From Rhizobium mesoamericanum STM3625 (GTDB lineage Bacteria; Pseudomonadota; Alphaproteobacteria; Rhizobiales; Rhizobiaceae), in NCBI RefSeq assembly GCF_000312665.1, contig NZ_HF536772.1, positions 1,650,867 to 1,714,866 on the forward strand: a stretch of DNA of 64,000 bases. Reading direction: 5' to 3'. The notes beneath the pieces were generated by a model. That model searched no databases, had not been told where the DNA came from, and was given only the letters and a program-made list of their open reading frames with translations. The position numbers and the translations under genes are program-made. Shown piece after piece: positions 1 through 9,000 of this stretch. How positions within the stretch are numbered: position 1 is the first letter of the stretch; every line of letters starts with the position of its first letter.

Positions 1-117
1 CGGCAGACACATCTCGGCGCATTCTAGGAGGCTACGAATCGCGCCTACGTAGAGGCAACCGAAAGTCGATGCCCAGCCGGAGCAAGTTCAATGATCCGGT
101 GCCCGACCGTCAACGAA

Positions 118-138
118 ATCTGGATGTATCATCCAGAT
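118..138. promoter_or_regulatory. perfect inverted repeat upstream of the TetR gene (candidate operator)
   Basis: Two 8-base arms, ATCTGGAT and ATCCAGAT, are separated by GTATC. The repeat lies about 135 bases before the tetR-family ATG. TetR repressors usually bind such dyads and often control themselves, so this is a candidate autoregulatory operator. That is inference from position and symmetry only. Apart from this site I see no gene in bases 1-272. Confidence 0.4.
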
Positions 139-272
139 TTTGCTACACTTTTCGGGTTCGGTACAATCCAACCGATCTCGTTTACGAGTCGTGAAGACCT
201 GCATGTCATATCGGCAAAAGGGCGCCGGCATGAACTCTTTCCGGCGCTCCACAAAGAACAAATGGGAACGAC

Positions 273-905
273 ATGAAGGTCGGAAGTTTGGATCGCATCG
301 GCCTCCGCCGGAAGCCAAAGCAGGAACGCAGTATTCAAAGGCTCGACCTCATCTTGTCGGCCGCGGCGGCAATTATTGCTGAAAAAGGCGTAAGCTCCAT
401 GCGAATGACGGAACTGGCCGTCGCCGCCAAGGTGCCCATCGGCTCCGTCTATCAGTATTTTCCCGAGAAGGCTGCGATCGTCAAAGCGCTCTTCGACCGC
501 CACGCTTTGGCGATACAGACGCGCATTGCCGAAGCCTTTGCGTCGGTGCATTCCGTCGACCAAGCGCTCGACGTGCTCGCCGCAACGATTGATTGGCACT
601 ATGAAGACTACCGCAACGATGCCGCCTATCTCGGTATCTGGATGGGCACCGAGACCGACCACGATCTGCTGCGTCTCAACATCGAGCACAGCAGGCGGAT
701 TGCCGACATTTTCCAGGACACCATCGCCCGTGTTGCGCCGGACTTATCTGCGGCCGACATGCAAGCCCGCAGCTATCTATTCAGCCACCTGCTCGGGGCG
801 TCGATCCGGCTTGCCGTCGTCAGCGAGGATTCGCTCGCCCGTCGCATTCTGGACGAGTGGAAACGCATCACCCGTACGACCTTCCTCTCGCCTATTGCTG
901 CCTGA
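273..905 (+). CDS. TetR/AcrR family transcriptional regulator
   Basis: A 210-residue protein of usual TetR length. The N-terminal helix-turn-helix domain spans about residues 20-68 and includes IIAEKG, MRMTELAVAAKV and the recognition-helix signature SVYQYFPEKAAIV. The rest is an alpha-helical ligand-binding and dimerisation domain with no motif that reveals the ligand. It is convergent with the LysR gene that follows, with only 2 bases between them. No obvious target gene sits beside it in this window; a target could lie to the left of base 1. The start is the ATG after GGGAACGAC, a weak ribosome site. The family call is firm and the ligand is unknown. Confidence 0.9.
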   Translation: MKVGSLDRIGLRRKPKQERSIQRLDLILSAAAAIIAEKGVSSMRMTELAVAAKVPIGSVYQYFPEKAAIVKALFDRHALAIQTRIAEAFASVHSVDQALDVLAATIDWHYEDYRNDAAYLGIWMGTETDHDLLRLNIEHSRRIADIFQDTIARVAPDLSAADMQARSYLFSHLLGASIRLAVVSEDSLARRILDEWKRITRTTFLSPIAA

Positions 906-907
906 CG

Positions 908-1864
908 CTACCAGCTGGGGATGACGTTGGCGACCTTGAGGCGGGGCTGCAGCCGCCCATAGGCGTTCTTCACATCGGGTTCGAGATTGTCATCGACGAC
1001 GGCCGGCGTGATGTTGTCAAGGCAGGCGGTGATGTGCGCGGTGATCGCGTTCATCAGCGAGATGGAGACACCTGGCCGCTTCATGATGCCGATCTGAACC
1101 GGCGGCAGAGCGGGGAAGCCGTCTGCCTGGCTCAGCACCTTCATCCCCGTACGCAGAGCCGATTCCGGCATGACGGAAACGGCCATGCCGGCAAGGACTG
1201 CGGCTGCGACCACGGTGCACGACCAGCTGGTGAACAGGATCTGGTGTTCGCGTCCGACCGCGTCCAGCGCCGAACAGGCGAGCTGGCGCCATTGGCAGTC
1301 GCGGCGACCGACGGCGAGCGGCACCGGGGCGTCGTCGCGGATCGGATGGTTTGCTGAGGCGACCCAGCAGAGCGGTTCGGTCCGCACGACGTCCGACATA
1401 CGCTCGCGCGGGTTATGGGTTACCAGCGCGATATCGAGCTCGCCGCGATGCATCCGCTCGGCGAGGTCCACCGAAGGCTCGCAGACGATAAAGAGCTCGA
1501 CATTCGGATGTGTCTTGGCGAAGCGGCCGATGATCTCCGGCATGTAGCGGTCGGCGTAGTCGTCGGGCGTACCGATACGCAGGGTACCTTCCAGTCGGTT
1601 ATCGTCGAAGGCTGCGATCGCTTCGTTGTTGAGACGAATGATACGTCGCGCATAGTTTAAGAGCTTCTCGCCTTCGACGGTCAGCCTGTTGCCCCGCCCG
1701 TCCTTGATGAAAAGTTGCTTGCCGATGCGCTCTTCCAGCCGCCGCATCTGCATGGAGACGGCCGACTGCGTCTTGTAGACCCGGTCCGCAGCTTTGGTGA
1801 AGCTGCCCGAATCGACGATCGCGATAAAGGTCTGCAACTGGTCAATATCAAGAGGCGCGGACAT
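908..1864 (-). CDS. LysR-family transcriptional regulator
   Basis: A 318-residue LysR regulator. The winged helix-turn-helix is at about residues 5-65 (LQTFIAIVDSGSFTKAADRV, then QSAVSMQMRRLEERIGKQLF). The effector-binding domain follows from about residue 90 (GTLRIGTPDDYADRYMP). It is transcribed away from a DUF1127 small-protein gene 202 bases off. In Alphaproteobacteria, LysR proteins of the VtlR/LsrB type are known to control DUF1127 small proteins, so this one may regulate its neighbour; that is inference and orthology is not shown here. The ATG is preceded by AGGTGAAC, a fair ribosome site. Confidence 0.9.
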   Translation of the reverse strand: MSAPLDIDQLQTFIAIVDSGSFTKAADRVYKTQSAVSMQMRRLEERIGKQLFIKDGRGNRLTVEGEKLLNYARRIIRLNNEAIAAFDDNRLEGTLRIGTPDDYADRYMPEIIGRFAKTHPNVELFIVCEPSVDLAERMHRGELDIALVTHNPRERMSDVVRTEPLCWVASANHPIRDDAPVPLAVGRRDCQWRQLACSALDAVGREHQILFTSWSCTVVAAAVLAGMAVSVMPESALRTGMKVLSQADGFPALPPVQIGIMKRPGVSISLMNAITAHITACLDNITPAVVDDNLEPDVKNAYGRLQPRLKVANVIPSW

Positions 1865-1965
1865 GAGTTCACCTATAACAATCTCTGATGTTAATCATTA
1901 GAAACATTCGTTGGACTGATCAATAGGCGTTTGGCATCTTCGGGATGCAAATCAAGCAAAGTGAA

Positions 1966-1986
1966 GGACAGACACCCTGCCTGTCC
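1966..1986 (+). other. short hairpin in the probable DUF1127 leader
   Basis: GGACAG and CTGTCC form a 6-base inverted repeat with a 9-base spacer, about 80 bases before the DUF1127 start. It could be part of the 5' leader or an operator for the divergent LysR protein. There is no run of T after it, so it is not a standard terminator. Confidence 0.3.
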
Positions 1987-2033
1987 GTTCCGATTTCAAC
2001 CTAATGCCTTCCCGCTCGACCTCACGGGAGGGG

Positions 2034-2067
2034 TGGGTTGTTGCGCGCCAATGAAAGGATCAACCCA
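2034..2067 (+). promoter_or_regulatory. leader hairpin covering the DUF1127 ribosome site and start
   Basis: TGGGTTG (2034-2040) and CAACCCA (2061-2067) are perfectly complementary. The 3' arm ends on the A of the ATG, and the 20-base loop holds AAAGGA, the only good ribosome site. If the stem forms, initiation would be hindered. This suggests control by RNA structure, a small RNA or temperature. Only the sequence complementarity is seen; the function is inferred. Confidence 0.45.
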
Positions 2068-2366
2068 TGCGCACGACAGACCGGATACTTGAACTCGACT
2101 GCAGCCGGACCGCACTGACGTTCTCTCAGCGTCTCGCAAATGGCTTTGCAACGGTGTCATCCGTACTGCGCGTGTTCCGCAACCGTATGGAGATCAACCG
2201 GCTGCACGATCTCGATGACAAGCAATTGGAAGACATCGGCCTTAGCAGGACCGACCTCACTTCAGCGTTCCTGGCCTCCACGTTCTTCGAGGACCCGTCG
2301 GAACACCTGACGCGGTCCGCGGGCAATCGCGGACCAAAGTCGCTCTTCCGGTCCCAAAGGGATTAA
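2067..2366 (+). CDS. DUF1127 domain small protein
   Basis: A 99-residue protein. The middle part (about residues 36-70) fits the DUF1127 pattern of a short Arg-rich helix pair: RVFRNRMEINRLHDLDDKQL followed by EDIGLSRTDL. Members are common in Alphaproteobacteria, are usually 45-100 residues long, and some bind RNA or affect phosphate, carbon or stress responses. The start follows AAAGGATCAACCC. The gene is divergent from a LysR gene and ends at a strong terminator. The C-terminal 30 residues (SEHLTRSAGNRGPKSLFRSQ) match nothing I know. Confidence 0.85.
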   Translation: MRTTDRILELDCSRTALTFSQRLANGFATVSSVLRVFRNRMEINRLHDLDDKQLEDIGLSRTDLTSAFLASTFFEDPSEHLTRSAGNRGPKSLFRSQRD

Positions 2367-2416
2367 GGGTGACCCAGTTTTCCCCGCAGGGTGATAGCCA
2401 ATAGCCCTGCCTCTTG

Positions 2417-2454
2417 CCCGGTGACCGGCCTCCCAGCCGTCTCCGGGTTTTTTT
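2417..2454 (+). terminator. Rho-independent terminator after the DUF1127 gene
   Basis: CCCGG (2417-2421) pairs with CCGGG (2443-2447), and inside it CGGC (2426-2429) pairs with GCCG (2436-2439). Seven T follow directly (2448-2454). It ends transcription of the DUF1127 gene and abuts the 3' end of the convergent DUF937 gene. Confidence 0.8.
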
Positions 2455-3316
2455 ATGCCTTCGGGGAAGTGGGGGGAGGTGCCTTTGGCACATAGGTTTC
2501 GAAGATAGCTTCCATGCTTTTCTGGTAGCTCTTCTGCACCTCGAGTCCGCTGTCGAACATGTTGTTGAGCATGTCCATGTAGCTTTCCGTTTCCGCCTTT
2601 GCCCACTCCTTCGGAGCTTCGGCCCGTTTCGGTTCAACCGGCTTTCCGACCGAACCCATCATTTCCTGAAAGGCCTTTGCGAAAGGGTTGTCGAAGAACG
2701 GGTTGGGGACGGTCTTTTCTGCTTGCGGTTTCTGCATGCCGAACATCAGCTGCATGGCCTGAATGAAGGGATTGTCGAAGATGCTTGGCTCGGGAGCTGG
2801 CTTCTCCTTTGGCGTGAAGCCGGTGCTTTCGAGCCATTTCTGGATGGTTTCGCCCATAGCCGTATTGGCGAACGGATTCACCGGGGCGTTCATCTGTCCC
2901 ATCGACTGCTTGAACAATCCGCCCATCAACGTGTCGGCCATCACAGGCAGCATCTGCTTGTAGATTTCCTGCCCGACGCCGGTCATCTGGGCTGCCTGCG
3001 CCGCCACGGCACGCGAGACCTCCTTGGAGCCGAACAGCTGAGCGAGGATGTTGTTGCCGTCCGATATCCCCTGCGGCGTGAAAGCCTTGCTCATGTCCTC
3101 GAAATACTTGACGTAGTTGCCGGAGGCGACTGCCTGCATCAGCCCTATGAAATCGTAGGGGTTGCTGCTACTCCGCTTCAGACCGGCGGAAAATGCCGGC
3201 ATGAGCGCAGCCATCGCCTTGGCCGCCTGCTCCTGGGCTAGATCGAACTGCTTGGAGACGGCATCCATTGCCGCGCCGTTCTGGGCCTGCATCATCATGT
3301 CGAAGAGTGGCAGCAT
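2453..3316 (-). CDS. DUF937 domain-containing protein
   Basis: A 287-residue protein rich in Met, Gln and Ala. The first half (MLPLFDMMMQAQNG, then NILAQLFGSKEVSRAVAAQA) resembles DUF937/YidB-like proteins, whose role is unknown. The second half has repeated Asn-Pro-Phe blocks (NPFANTAMG, NPFIQAMQ, NPFFDNPFAKAFQEMMG) and a Pro/Ala-rich tail; the repeats suggest a short helical binding module. I chose the ATG at 3316 because AAGGGG sits 6 bases before it; an in-frame ATG at 3340 lacks a ribosome site. There is no signal peptide, so the protein is probably cytoplasmic. Confidence 0.7.
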   Translation of the reverse strand: MLPLFDMMMQAQNGAAMDAVSKQFDLAQEQAAKAMAALMPAFSAGLKRSSSNPYDFIGLMQAVASGNYVKYFEDMSKAFTPQGISDGNNILAQLFGSKEVSRAVAAQAAQMTGVGQEIYKQMLPVMADTLMGGLFKQSMGQMNAPVNPFANTAMGETIQKWLESTGFTPKEKPAPEPSIFDNPFIQAMQLMFGMQKPQAEKTVPNPFFDNPFAKAFQEMMGSVGKPVEPKRAEAPKEWAKAETESYMDMLNNMFDSGLEVQKSYQKSMEAIFETYVPKAPPPTSPKA

Positions 3317-3414
3317 GGAAATCCCCTTCCCGGTTCGCAACGCTTAATTGCGTCACTATAGCCGGAAAAAGGAATGCGCAAACCGCTTTTTGCAGAAGAG
3401 CTTAGGCTGCGACC

Positions 3415-4788
3415 CTAGTATTGATACTCTTCAAAGACCGGCTCAACGGAACCGTTCCAGCGGCCATGGTAGAGCGCCAGCAGGTCCTCGGCCAAAGTCG
3501 CCTTCTTCGCCATGACCTCGTCGAGCGGCGCAAGGAAGATGGATTCGTCCTGACCTTCCTTGTTGAGCATGTTACGCGCCCTCAGACCCGCCTTCGAGAC
3601 CGCGATCACTTCGCGTGCGGTTTCATAGAGCTCATGCCCACGGAACTTTGCTCTCAAGCCCTGAGACGGGACGGCGTCGCGCAAGGCGCTGACCTCGTCG
3701 AATGTCCAGTCCTTGGTCAGCATATCGGCGTCCTCGAGGGCCGCGTTGTCATAGAGAAGCCCGACCCAGAAAGCAGGCAATCCACAGATTCGCCGCCAAG
3801 GGCCGCCATCCGCGCCACGCATCTCAAGGAAGCGCTTGAGGCGCACATCCGGGAAGAGCGTCGAGAGATGGTTCGTCCAGTCTCCCATCGTTGGCTCCCA
3901 CGCAGCAACTTCTCCCTTCAGCGCGCCGTTCATGAACTGACGGAACGTGACGTGAGTACAGTCGTGATAATGCCCGTCGCGCACGACGAAATACATCGGC
4001 ACGTCGAGGGCCCATTCGACATAGTCATGAAAACCGAAGTCGTCGCGGAAAGTGAAGTCGAGAAGACCGGAGCGATTGTTGTCGGTGTCGCGCCAGATCT
4101 CGCCGCGCCATGAGAGCAGGCCGTTGAGCTTGCTCTCGGTAAAGGGCGAGGAGGCAAAGAGGGCGGTTGCCAGAGACTGAAGCTTCATCGAGACGCGCAT
4201 CTTCTTGCGCATGTCCGCTTCCGAGGAGAAGTCGAGGTTCACCTGGATCGTGCAGGTGCGATACATCATATCGAGTCCCCTGGATCCGACCTTCGGCATG
4301 TAGCGGGTCATGATCTCGTAGCGGGATTTCGGCATCACCGGCGTTTCGGTAAGCGTCCATTTCGGACTGCCGCCAATGCCGAGGAAGCGGATGCCCATGG
4401 GCTCGGCGATCTCGCGCAATGTAGCAAGATGCGCGTTCGATTCTTTGCAGGTCTCGTGGATCGTTTCGAGCGGCGCCCCGGACAATTCGAACTGGCCGCC
4501 GGGCTCGATCGATATGGCGCCCATTCCATTTGGCTCGCCAAGGCCGATCATGTTGTCGCCGTCCATGATCGCATCCCAGCCGGATTTCTGCTGCAGCCCT
4601 TTTAGCAGCGCCGAAATGCTGGCTTCGCCGAAGTATGGGACGGGGCTGTTATCGGCCCGGAAGAAGGCGAACTTCTCATGCTCTGTGCCGATGCGGAATC
4701 TTTCCTTCGGTTTGCTTCCCACTGCGAGATAGTCGGTCAGCTCCTGAACCGAAGAGAGTGGCGTCTGGTCGGTGGTATCGCGAGCCAT
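3415..4788 (-). CDS. gshA: glutamate-cysteine ligase, class II (plant/rhizobial type)
   Basis: A 457-residue GCS2-family enzyme that joins L-glutamate and L-cysteine using ATP, the first step of glutathione synthesis in the cytoplasm. Recognisable blocks are RIGTEHEKFAFF near residue 33, SIEPGGQFELSGAP near residue 95, MYRTCTIQVNLDFSSE near residue 175, and TFRQFMNGAL with PAFWVGLLYD in the C-terminal half. The length is that of the plant-like bacterial group, not the 518-residue E. coli GshA. AGGTAGA precedes the ATG. The next gene on the same strand upstream is rsmE, 148 bases away. gshB is not in the window. Confidence 0.95.
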   Translation of the reverse strand: MARDTTDQTPLSSVQELTDYLAVGSKPKERFRIGTEHEKFAFFRADNSPVPYFGEASISALLKGLQQKSGWDAIMDGDNMIGLGEPNGMGAISIEPGGQFELSGAPLETIHETCKESNAHLATLREIAEPMGIRFLGIGGSPKWTLTETPVMPKSRYEIMTRYMPKVGSRGLDMMYRTCTIQVNLDFSSEADMRKKMRVSMKLQSLATALFASSPFTESKLNGLLSWRGEIWRDTDNNRSGLLDFTFRDDFGFHDYVEWALDVPMYFVVRDGHYHDCTHVTFRQFMNGALKGEVAAWEPTMGDWTNHLSTLFPDVRLKRFLEMRGADGGPWRRICGLPAFWVGLLYDNAALEDADMLTKDWTFDEVSALRDAVPSQGLRAKFRGHELYETAREVIAVSKAGLRARNMLNKEGQDESIFLAPLDEVMAKKATLAEDLLALYHGRWNGSVEPVFEEYQY

Positions 4789-4936
4789 TCAAGTCTACCT
4801 GCAATGGGAGAGCGCCCGAAAAAACCGGGCAATTGGAAGGGTGATTAGGACTGCTCCCACGTATGTTGCAAGTGAAATTGTTTCAACGGCCCATCAAAAA
4901 AATAGCAGCATATTTCGGCCGCGACCGATCCTAAGG

Positions 4937-5674
4937 TTAATTCCAGTCGCCGATCGACGCCTGAATAACGGCCATGGCCGCCACTGCCGCCGTATCCGCC
5001 CTGAGGATCCGCGGCCCGAGCGGTATTGCGGTCACGAAATCGAGGCTGAGCAGTCGCGCGCGTTCTTCCTCGGAGAAACCGCCCTCGGGGCCGACGAGGA
5101 GGGCCAGCTTTCGCTCGCTGATCTCGGACAAAACCGGCATTGGGTTCTGTCCCGCATCGCCCTCATCGCAATAGATGATGCGGCGGTCGCTCGGCCATTG
5201 TTCCAAGAGGTCGAACAGCCTTACTGGCTCGGCAACATCGGGGATATGGAGTATGCCGCATTGCTCCGCCGCCTCGATGACGTTTGCCCTAAGTTTGTCG
5301 AGGTTGGTGATCTTGCCCTGCACGTGCTGCGTCATCACCGGACGCAGTGTGCCGGCACCCATCTCGACCGCCTTCTGCACCAGATAATCCAGCCGCCCGA
5401 CCTTCAGTGGCGCGAAGAGGTAGTGCAACTCGGAAGGCGCAGGCTGCGCACGCGTCTGCTCCTCGGCAACCAGCACGATCCGCTTTCGTGTTGGAAAGGT
5501 AAGGCGCGCTTTCCATTCGCCATCTCGCCCGTTGAAGATCAGCAGTTGCGCGCCGTCGGTCATGCGCAGCACATTGGCGAGATAGTTGAAATTGTCTGCC
5601 GTCGTCTCCACCGTTGCGCCGGCTGTAAGGGGGGCGTCCACGAAAAGCCGCTGCATGCGAAAATTGGCGCGCAT
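4937..5674 (-). CDS. rsmE: 16S rRNA (uracil-1498-N3)-methyltransferase
   Basis: A 245-residue SPOUT methyltransferase that modifies U1498 of 16S rRNA using S-adenosylmethionine. Diagnostic blocks are RLFVDAPL at the N-terminus (PUA-like part), [13 protein letters not shown] near residue 188, and [16 protein letters not shown] near residue 215, which forms the SAM-binding knot. I chose the ATG at 5674, with AGGAC seven bases before it; an in-frame ATG at 5695 would overlap the stop of the phosphate permease gene. The 13-base gap suggests it is co-transcribed with that gene. Confidence 0.93.
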   Translation of the reverse strand: MRANFRMQRLFVDAPLTAGATVETTADNFNYLANVLRMTDGAQLLIFNGRDGEWKARLTFPTRKRIVLVAEEQTRAQPAPSELHYLFAPLKVGRLDYLVQKAVEMGAGTLRPVMTQHVQGKITNLDKLRANVIEAAEQCGILHIPDVAEPVRLFDLLEQWPSDRRIIYCDEGDAGQNPMPVLSEISERKLALLVGPEGGFSEEERARLLSLDFVTAIPLGPRILRADTAAVAAMAVIQASIGDWN

Positions 5675-5687
5675 TGAAAAGTCCTGC

Positions 5688-7187
5688 TCATACAAAGAGG
5701 GCGAACATAACCCAATAGATCATGGCCGCAAGCGCCGCCGAGGTCGGCACCGTGATGATCCAGGCGGCGACGATCGTCATGAAGTGCGAACGACGAACGA
5801 GATAGCGCCGGCGAACCTCATGTGTGTTCGGATCTTCCGGTTCATCGACCGCCCAGTTTTCGGCCTTGCGGCGCATGTATTCGATGCGACGCTTTGAATG
5901 CCGCGTGTACCACTCGCGGAAAAAGCCGACACCAAACACCGAACCAACCGCGATATGCGTCGTACTGACCGGCAAACCAAGCCATGAGGCGACAATCACG
6001 GTAAAGGCTGTTGACAGCGCCACGCAGTAAGCGCGCATAGGATTGAGCTTGGTGATCTGCTCGCCCACCAGCCGGATCAGGCGAGGTCCGAAGAGCAGAA
6101 GGCCGACTGAGATGCCGAAGGCGCCGATCAGCAGCACCCAGATCGGAGGCCGGCCTTGCGCAGCCTCGGCGGATTCTCCGACCGCGCGCACGATGGCCGA
6201 AAGCGGTCCGACGGCATTGGATACATCGTTGGCCCCGTGTGCGAATGAGAGCAGTGCAGCTGAGCCAATCAGCGGGATTTGAAACAGCACACGCAGCGAG
6301 CTGTTACGATTTTCGAGCCCCACGGACTGCCTGCGGACAAATAAACGCGCGACGAACCACCCTAGCGCGCCGACCACGATGCCAAAAAGCATGATTGTCG
6401 GTGATGAGAACTCACCAGCCGATTCAAGCTGCAGAACCATGTAGGAGGCGAAGCCGCCGATCATCATCGCGATCAGGACGGGAACCCAGCGTCGCGCCGC
6501 GGCAATCTTGTCGGCGCGGTAGATGATCAGGGTCTTCACCATGAAAAGCAGGCTTGCCGCGATTACACCGCCGATCAAGGGAGAGGTCACCCAAGCCGAT
6601 GTGATCTCAATCATCACCCGCCACTTTACGGGCTCGGGACCGACCGCGCCGATACCCGCGCCGATCACCGCACCGACGATCGCATGCGTGGTCGATACCG
6701 GCGCGTTCATCCAGGTCGCGAGGTTGATCCACAATGCGGCGGCCATCAATGCCGCCATCATGATCCAACTGAGGGTCCCCGGCGGCACCTCTACCGCATC
6801 CACGATGTTTGACGAGATCGTCTTGACGACCTCGCCGCCGGCAACAGTCGCGCCGAGAATTTCGAAGATAGCTGCGATGACAAGCGCTTGTCCCATTGTC
6901 ATTGCGCGTGCGCCCACAGCGGCGCCGACGTTGTTGGTAACGTCATTCGCACCGATGTTCATGGCCATGTAAGCTGCAAGCGCCGCAGCGGCGATCACCA
7001 ACACTGCACCTGGCCGATCGAAGACGTAAACGCCGGCAAAAAGCATAGCCAGGCCAAGGAAGACCAGCCCGAGCCCGGGGGGAACCAGCTTGCGCGAAAC
7101 GAACTTCGCCGCATCTTCGACATGCGTAAGCTTGTCGAGATCCTTGTCGAGCGTTCGTTTGGTGAGGACGGCTGGTCGGTCGGGCAT
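5688..7187 (-). CDS. pit: PiT-family inorganic phosphate transporter
   Basis: A 499-residue membrane protein with about ten hydrophobic helices. It carries the two repeated PiT signatures that show internal duplication: [18 protein letters not shown] near residue 78 and [16 protein letters not shown] near residue 320, each with a nearby STTHA or STTHIAVG block. PiT proteins move phosphate with H+ or Na+ across the inner membrane at low affinity. The N-terminal 30 residues are hydrophilic. AAGGAA precedes the ATG. The DUF47 partner often seen with pit in rhizobia is not adjacent here; rsmE lies downstream and a Nudix gene upstream. Confidence 0.93.
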   Translation of the reverse strand: MPDRPAVLTKRTLDKDLDKLTHVEDAAKFVSRKLVPPGLGLVFLGLAMLFAGVYVFDRPGAVLVIAAAALAAYMAMNIGANDVTNNVGAAVGARAMTMGQALVIAAIFEILGATVAGGEVVKTISSNIVDAVEVPPGTLSWIMMAALMAAALWINLATWMNAPVSTTHAIVGAVIGAGIGAVGPEPVKWRVMIEITSAWVTSPLIGGVIAASLLFMVKTLIIYRADKIAAARRWVPVLIAMMIGGFASYMVLQLESAGEFSSPTIMLFGIVVGALGWFVARLFVRRQSVGLENRNSSLRVLFQIPLIGSAALLSFAHGANDVSNAVGPLSAIVRAVGESAEAAQGRPPIWVLLIGAFGISVGLLLFGPRLIRLVGEQITKLNPMRAYCVALSTAFTVIVASWLGLPVSTTHIAVGSVFGVGFFREWYTRHSKRRIEYMRRKAENWAVDEPEDPNTHEVRRRYLVRRSHFMTIVAAWIITVPTSAALAAMIYWVMFALFV

Positions 7188-7250
7188 GCTATTCCTTGGC
7201 GTTCAGTCCTGCTTTAACGTCGCCAAGTTTAGCAGCGCAAGATGGCAGCA

Positions 7251-7775
7251 TCATTCCGCTGGAATTTGCTTCGGCATCCTTGCCGCTAGCTGCTCCGCCA
7301 TACGGCGCTTGAAGAGCAAAAAAATCTCGCGAAGCTCGGGTTCGTGAACGCGGGTTGCCGCTTCGTCGCAGGAAATCCACTCGGTCTTGCGCTCGCCTTT
7401 TTCCTTGAAATTCTTGGCGATGGTGGCGACTTCGAGCGCGTAGACCTGCACCTTGCAGGTTACGCTTAGCCCGTTCCTCAGGACCTTGGGATAAGAATAG
7501 GTGCCGAGGATTTCGTTCTCCACGGTCCCACGCACTCCTGCTTCCTCATAGGCTTCGCGGGCAGCAACCTCATAGGCTGTACGTCCATCCATCGGCCAGC
7601 CTTTGGGAATGACCCAGCGGCCAGTATCACGGCTCGTCAGCAAAAGCACCTCGAGCCCGCCCGTCTTCTTCTTCACCCGGTAGCAAAGTGCAGCATATTG
7701 TTGGCGCGGGGGGCGCCGAAACATAAGCTGTACGTCAGAAGCGAGACGGGCGAGAAGTGTCAACGGTCGGGTCAC
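7251..7775 (-). CDS. Nudix hydrolase
   Basis: A 174-residue protein with a clear Nudix box near residues 59-81 (GWPMDGRTAYEVAAREAYEE followed by AGV), matching G-x5-E-x7-R-E-x2-E-E-x-G. It should cleave a nucleoside diphosphate linked to another group, in the cytoplasm; the substrate cannot be read from the sequence. The size and the block PKGW fit the diadenosine/diphosphoinositol-polyphosphate phosphohydrolase-like group found beside pit genes, but that is inference. The start is uncertain: 7775 is a GTG without a clear ribosome site, and an internal ATG (MFRRPP) lies at 7724. Confidence 0.88.
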   Translation of the reverse strand: MTRPLTLLARLASDVQLMFRRPPRQQYAALCYRVKKKTGGLEVLLLTSRDTGRWVIPKGWPMDGRTAYEVAAREAYEEAGVRGTVENEILGTYSYPKVLRNGLSVTCKVQVYALEVATIAKNFKEKGERKTEWISCDEAATRVHEPELREIFLLFKRRMAEQLAARMPKQIPAE

Positions 7776-8079
7776 CTTTTTTGTTCATTTCCTTCATTTG
7801 GCTATAATAGTATCCATTGGAAAGCTTGCGCGATCCATACGGTTTTCAAGTTTTCCAGCGGGATACTTATCAATAGGCGGCCTCCCTTTCCTTGTGGTTC
7901 GGGAAATACGCCAAATACTGTTCTGATTCCGCCTTTGCACACGTGCTCAATGTGCGCTCGTCTTGCATTCAAATCATCGACGGCGTGATGTCATGCACTG
8001 TTATGTCAATACTATGGTCATCATGCGTCTTTCCCTATCCGGCGCGACAAGCTGGACGCAGCCGGATCCTGCAGAGTGG
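7776..8079. other. 304-base intergenic stretch
   Basis: No convincing gene, RNA or terminator is seen between the Nudix gene and the 3' end of the next LysR gene, both on the minus strand. It is somewhat A+T-richer than its neighbours. It probably holds the promoter of the Nudix-pit-rsmE group. Confidence 0.4.
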
Positions 8080-8976
8080 CTAGCGTTCCCAATAGGGAAC
8101 CGGTCCGTAGACTTCGGCGAGAAAGTCGATGAACAGCCGCACCTTGGATGGCAGAAACTGGCGGCTCGGATAGACTGCGGAAAGCGTCACGTTGCTCGAC
8201 CCCTCGTAGGCGGGGAGAATGTGCACCAACCGACCATCCTTCAGCTCGCGGCTGATGTCCCAGGTGGAGCGCAGCGCGATCCCGAGCCCTGATATGACAG
8301 CCTCCCGCACCACCTCGCTCGAATTGGTGACGAGCATCCCTTGCGGGCGCAGGGAAAGCAGGCCCTCGGGCCCTTCCAGCCGCCAGGCGTCGTTGTTGTG
8401 CGCGGGCAGGCAGCGATGGTGCTTGAGATCGTCAAGGACTTGGGGCGTTCCGTTGGCGGCAAGGTAATCCGGCGATGCACAAAGCAGGCGTCTGACCGGT
8501 GCAAGTCGCCGCGCGACAAGACTTGAGTCGGTCAGCTCCGCAATCCGGATGGCAAGGTCGAAGCCCTCGCCCACGATGTCAGTGAATTCGTCACTGAGCA
8601 CCAGATTGATCGCAAGCCCCGAATGCATGTCCATGAAGGACTTCAGATGAGGGGCGACATGTGTGCGCCCGAACGAGGTCGGCGCCGTCACCTTCAGCGT
8701 TCCCTGCATCTGCGCGGAGCGCCCGGAGATGTAGTATTCAGCCTCCTCGATACCGGCGAGAATGCCGAGCACGCGGTCATAGAAGCCTTGGCCGGCCTCC
8801 GTCAGGGAGATCTGCCGCGTCGTGCGCTGCAAAAGTCTCGTGCCCAGCCGATCCTCTAGCCGTTTGATGCGCTTGGAGACCACGGCCGGTGAAAAGCCGA
8901 GCGCCCTGCCGGCCAGCGACATGCTTCCCGTCGAAACTACTTTTGCGAAAATTTCGAGGTCACCCAGATTGGTCAT
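8080..8976 (-). CDS. LysR-family transcriptional regulator, probable regulator of glcDEF
   Basis: A 298-residue regulator. The helix-turn-helix is at about residues 2-60 (LEIFAKVVSTGSMSLAGRAL, AVVSKRIKRLEDRLGTRLLQ), followed by an effector domain of the PBP2_CrgA-like type (GTLKVTAPTSFGRTHVAPHL). It is divergent from the glycolate oxidase genes, a common layout for a LysR regulator and its target, so control of glcDEF is likely but inferred. I chose the ATG at 8976 because it gives the usual LysR N-terminus (MTNLGDLEIF); an in-frame TTG at 9003 would add nine polar residues and run into the inverted repeats. Confidence 0.88.
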   Translation of the reverse strand: MTNLGDLEIFAKVVSTGSMSLAGRALGFSPAVVSKRIKRLEDRLGTRLLQRTTRQISLTEAGQGFYDRVLGILAGIEEAEYYISGRSAQMQGTLKVTAPTSFGRTHVAPHLKSFMDMHSGLAINLVLSDEFTDIVGEGFDLAIRIAELTDSSLVARRLAPVRRLLCASPDYLAANGTPQVLDDLKHHRCLPAHNNDAWRLEGPEGLLSLRPQGMLVTNSSEVVREAVISGLGIALRSTWDISRELKDGRLVHILPAYEGSSNVTLSAVYPSRQFLPSKVRLFIDFLAEVYGPVPYWER

Positions 8977-9000
8977 GCGCTTTGATTGTTTGTCCTTTTG

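Noticed and set aside
8086..8101. Palindrome GTTCCC-AATA-GGGAAC at the end of the second LysR gene
   Set aside because: It lies over the last codons (VPYWER) and has no T run, so neither a terminator nor an operator role can be supported.
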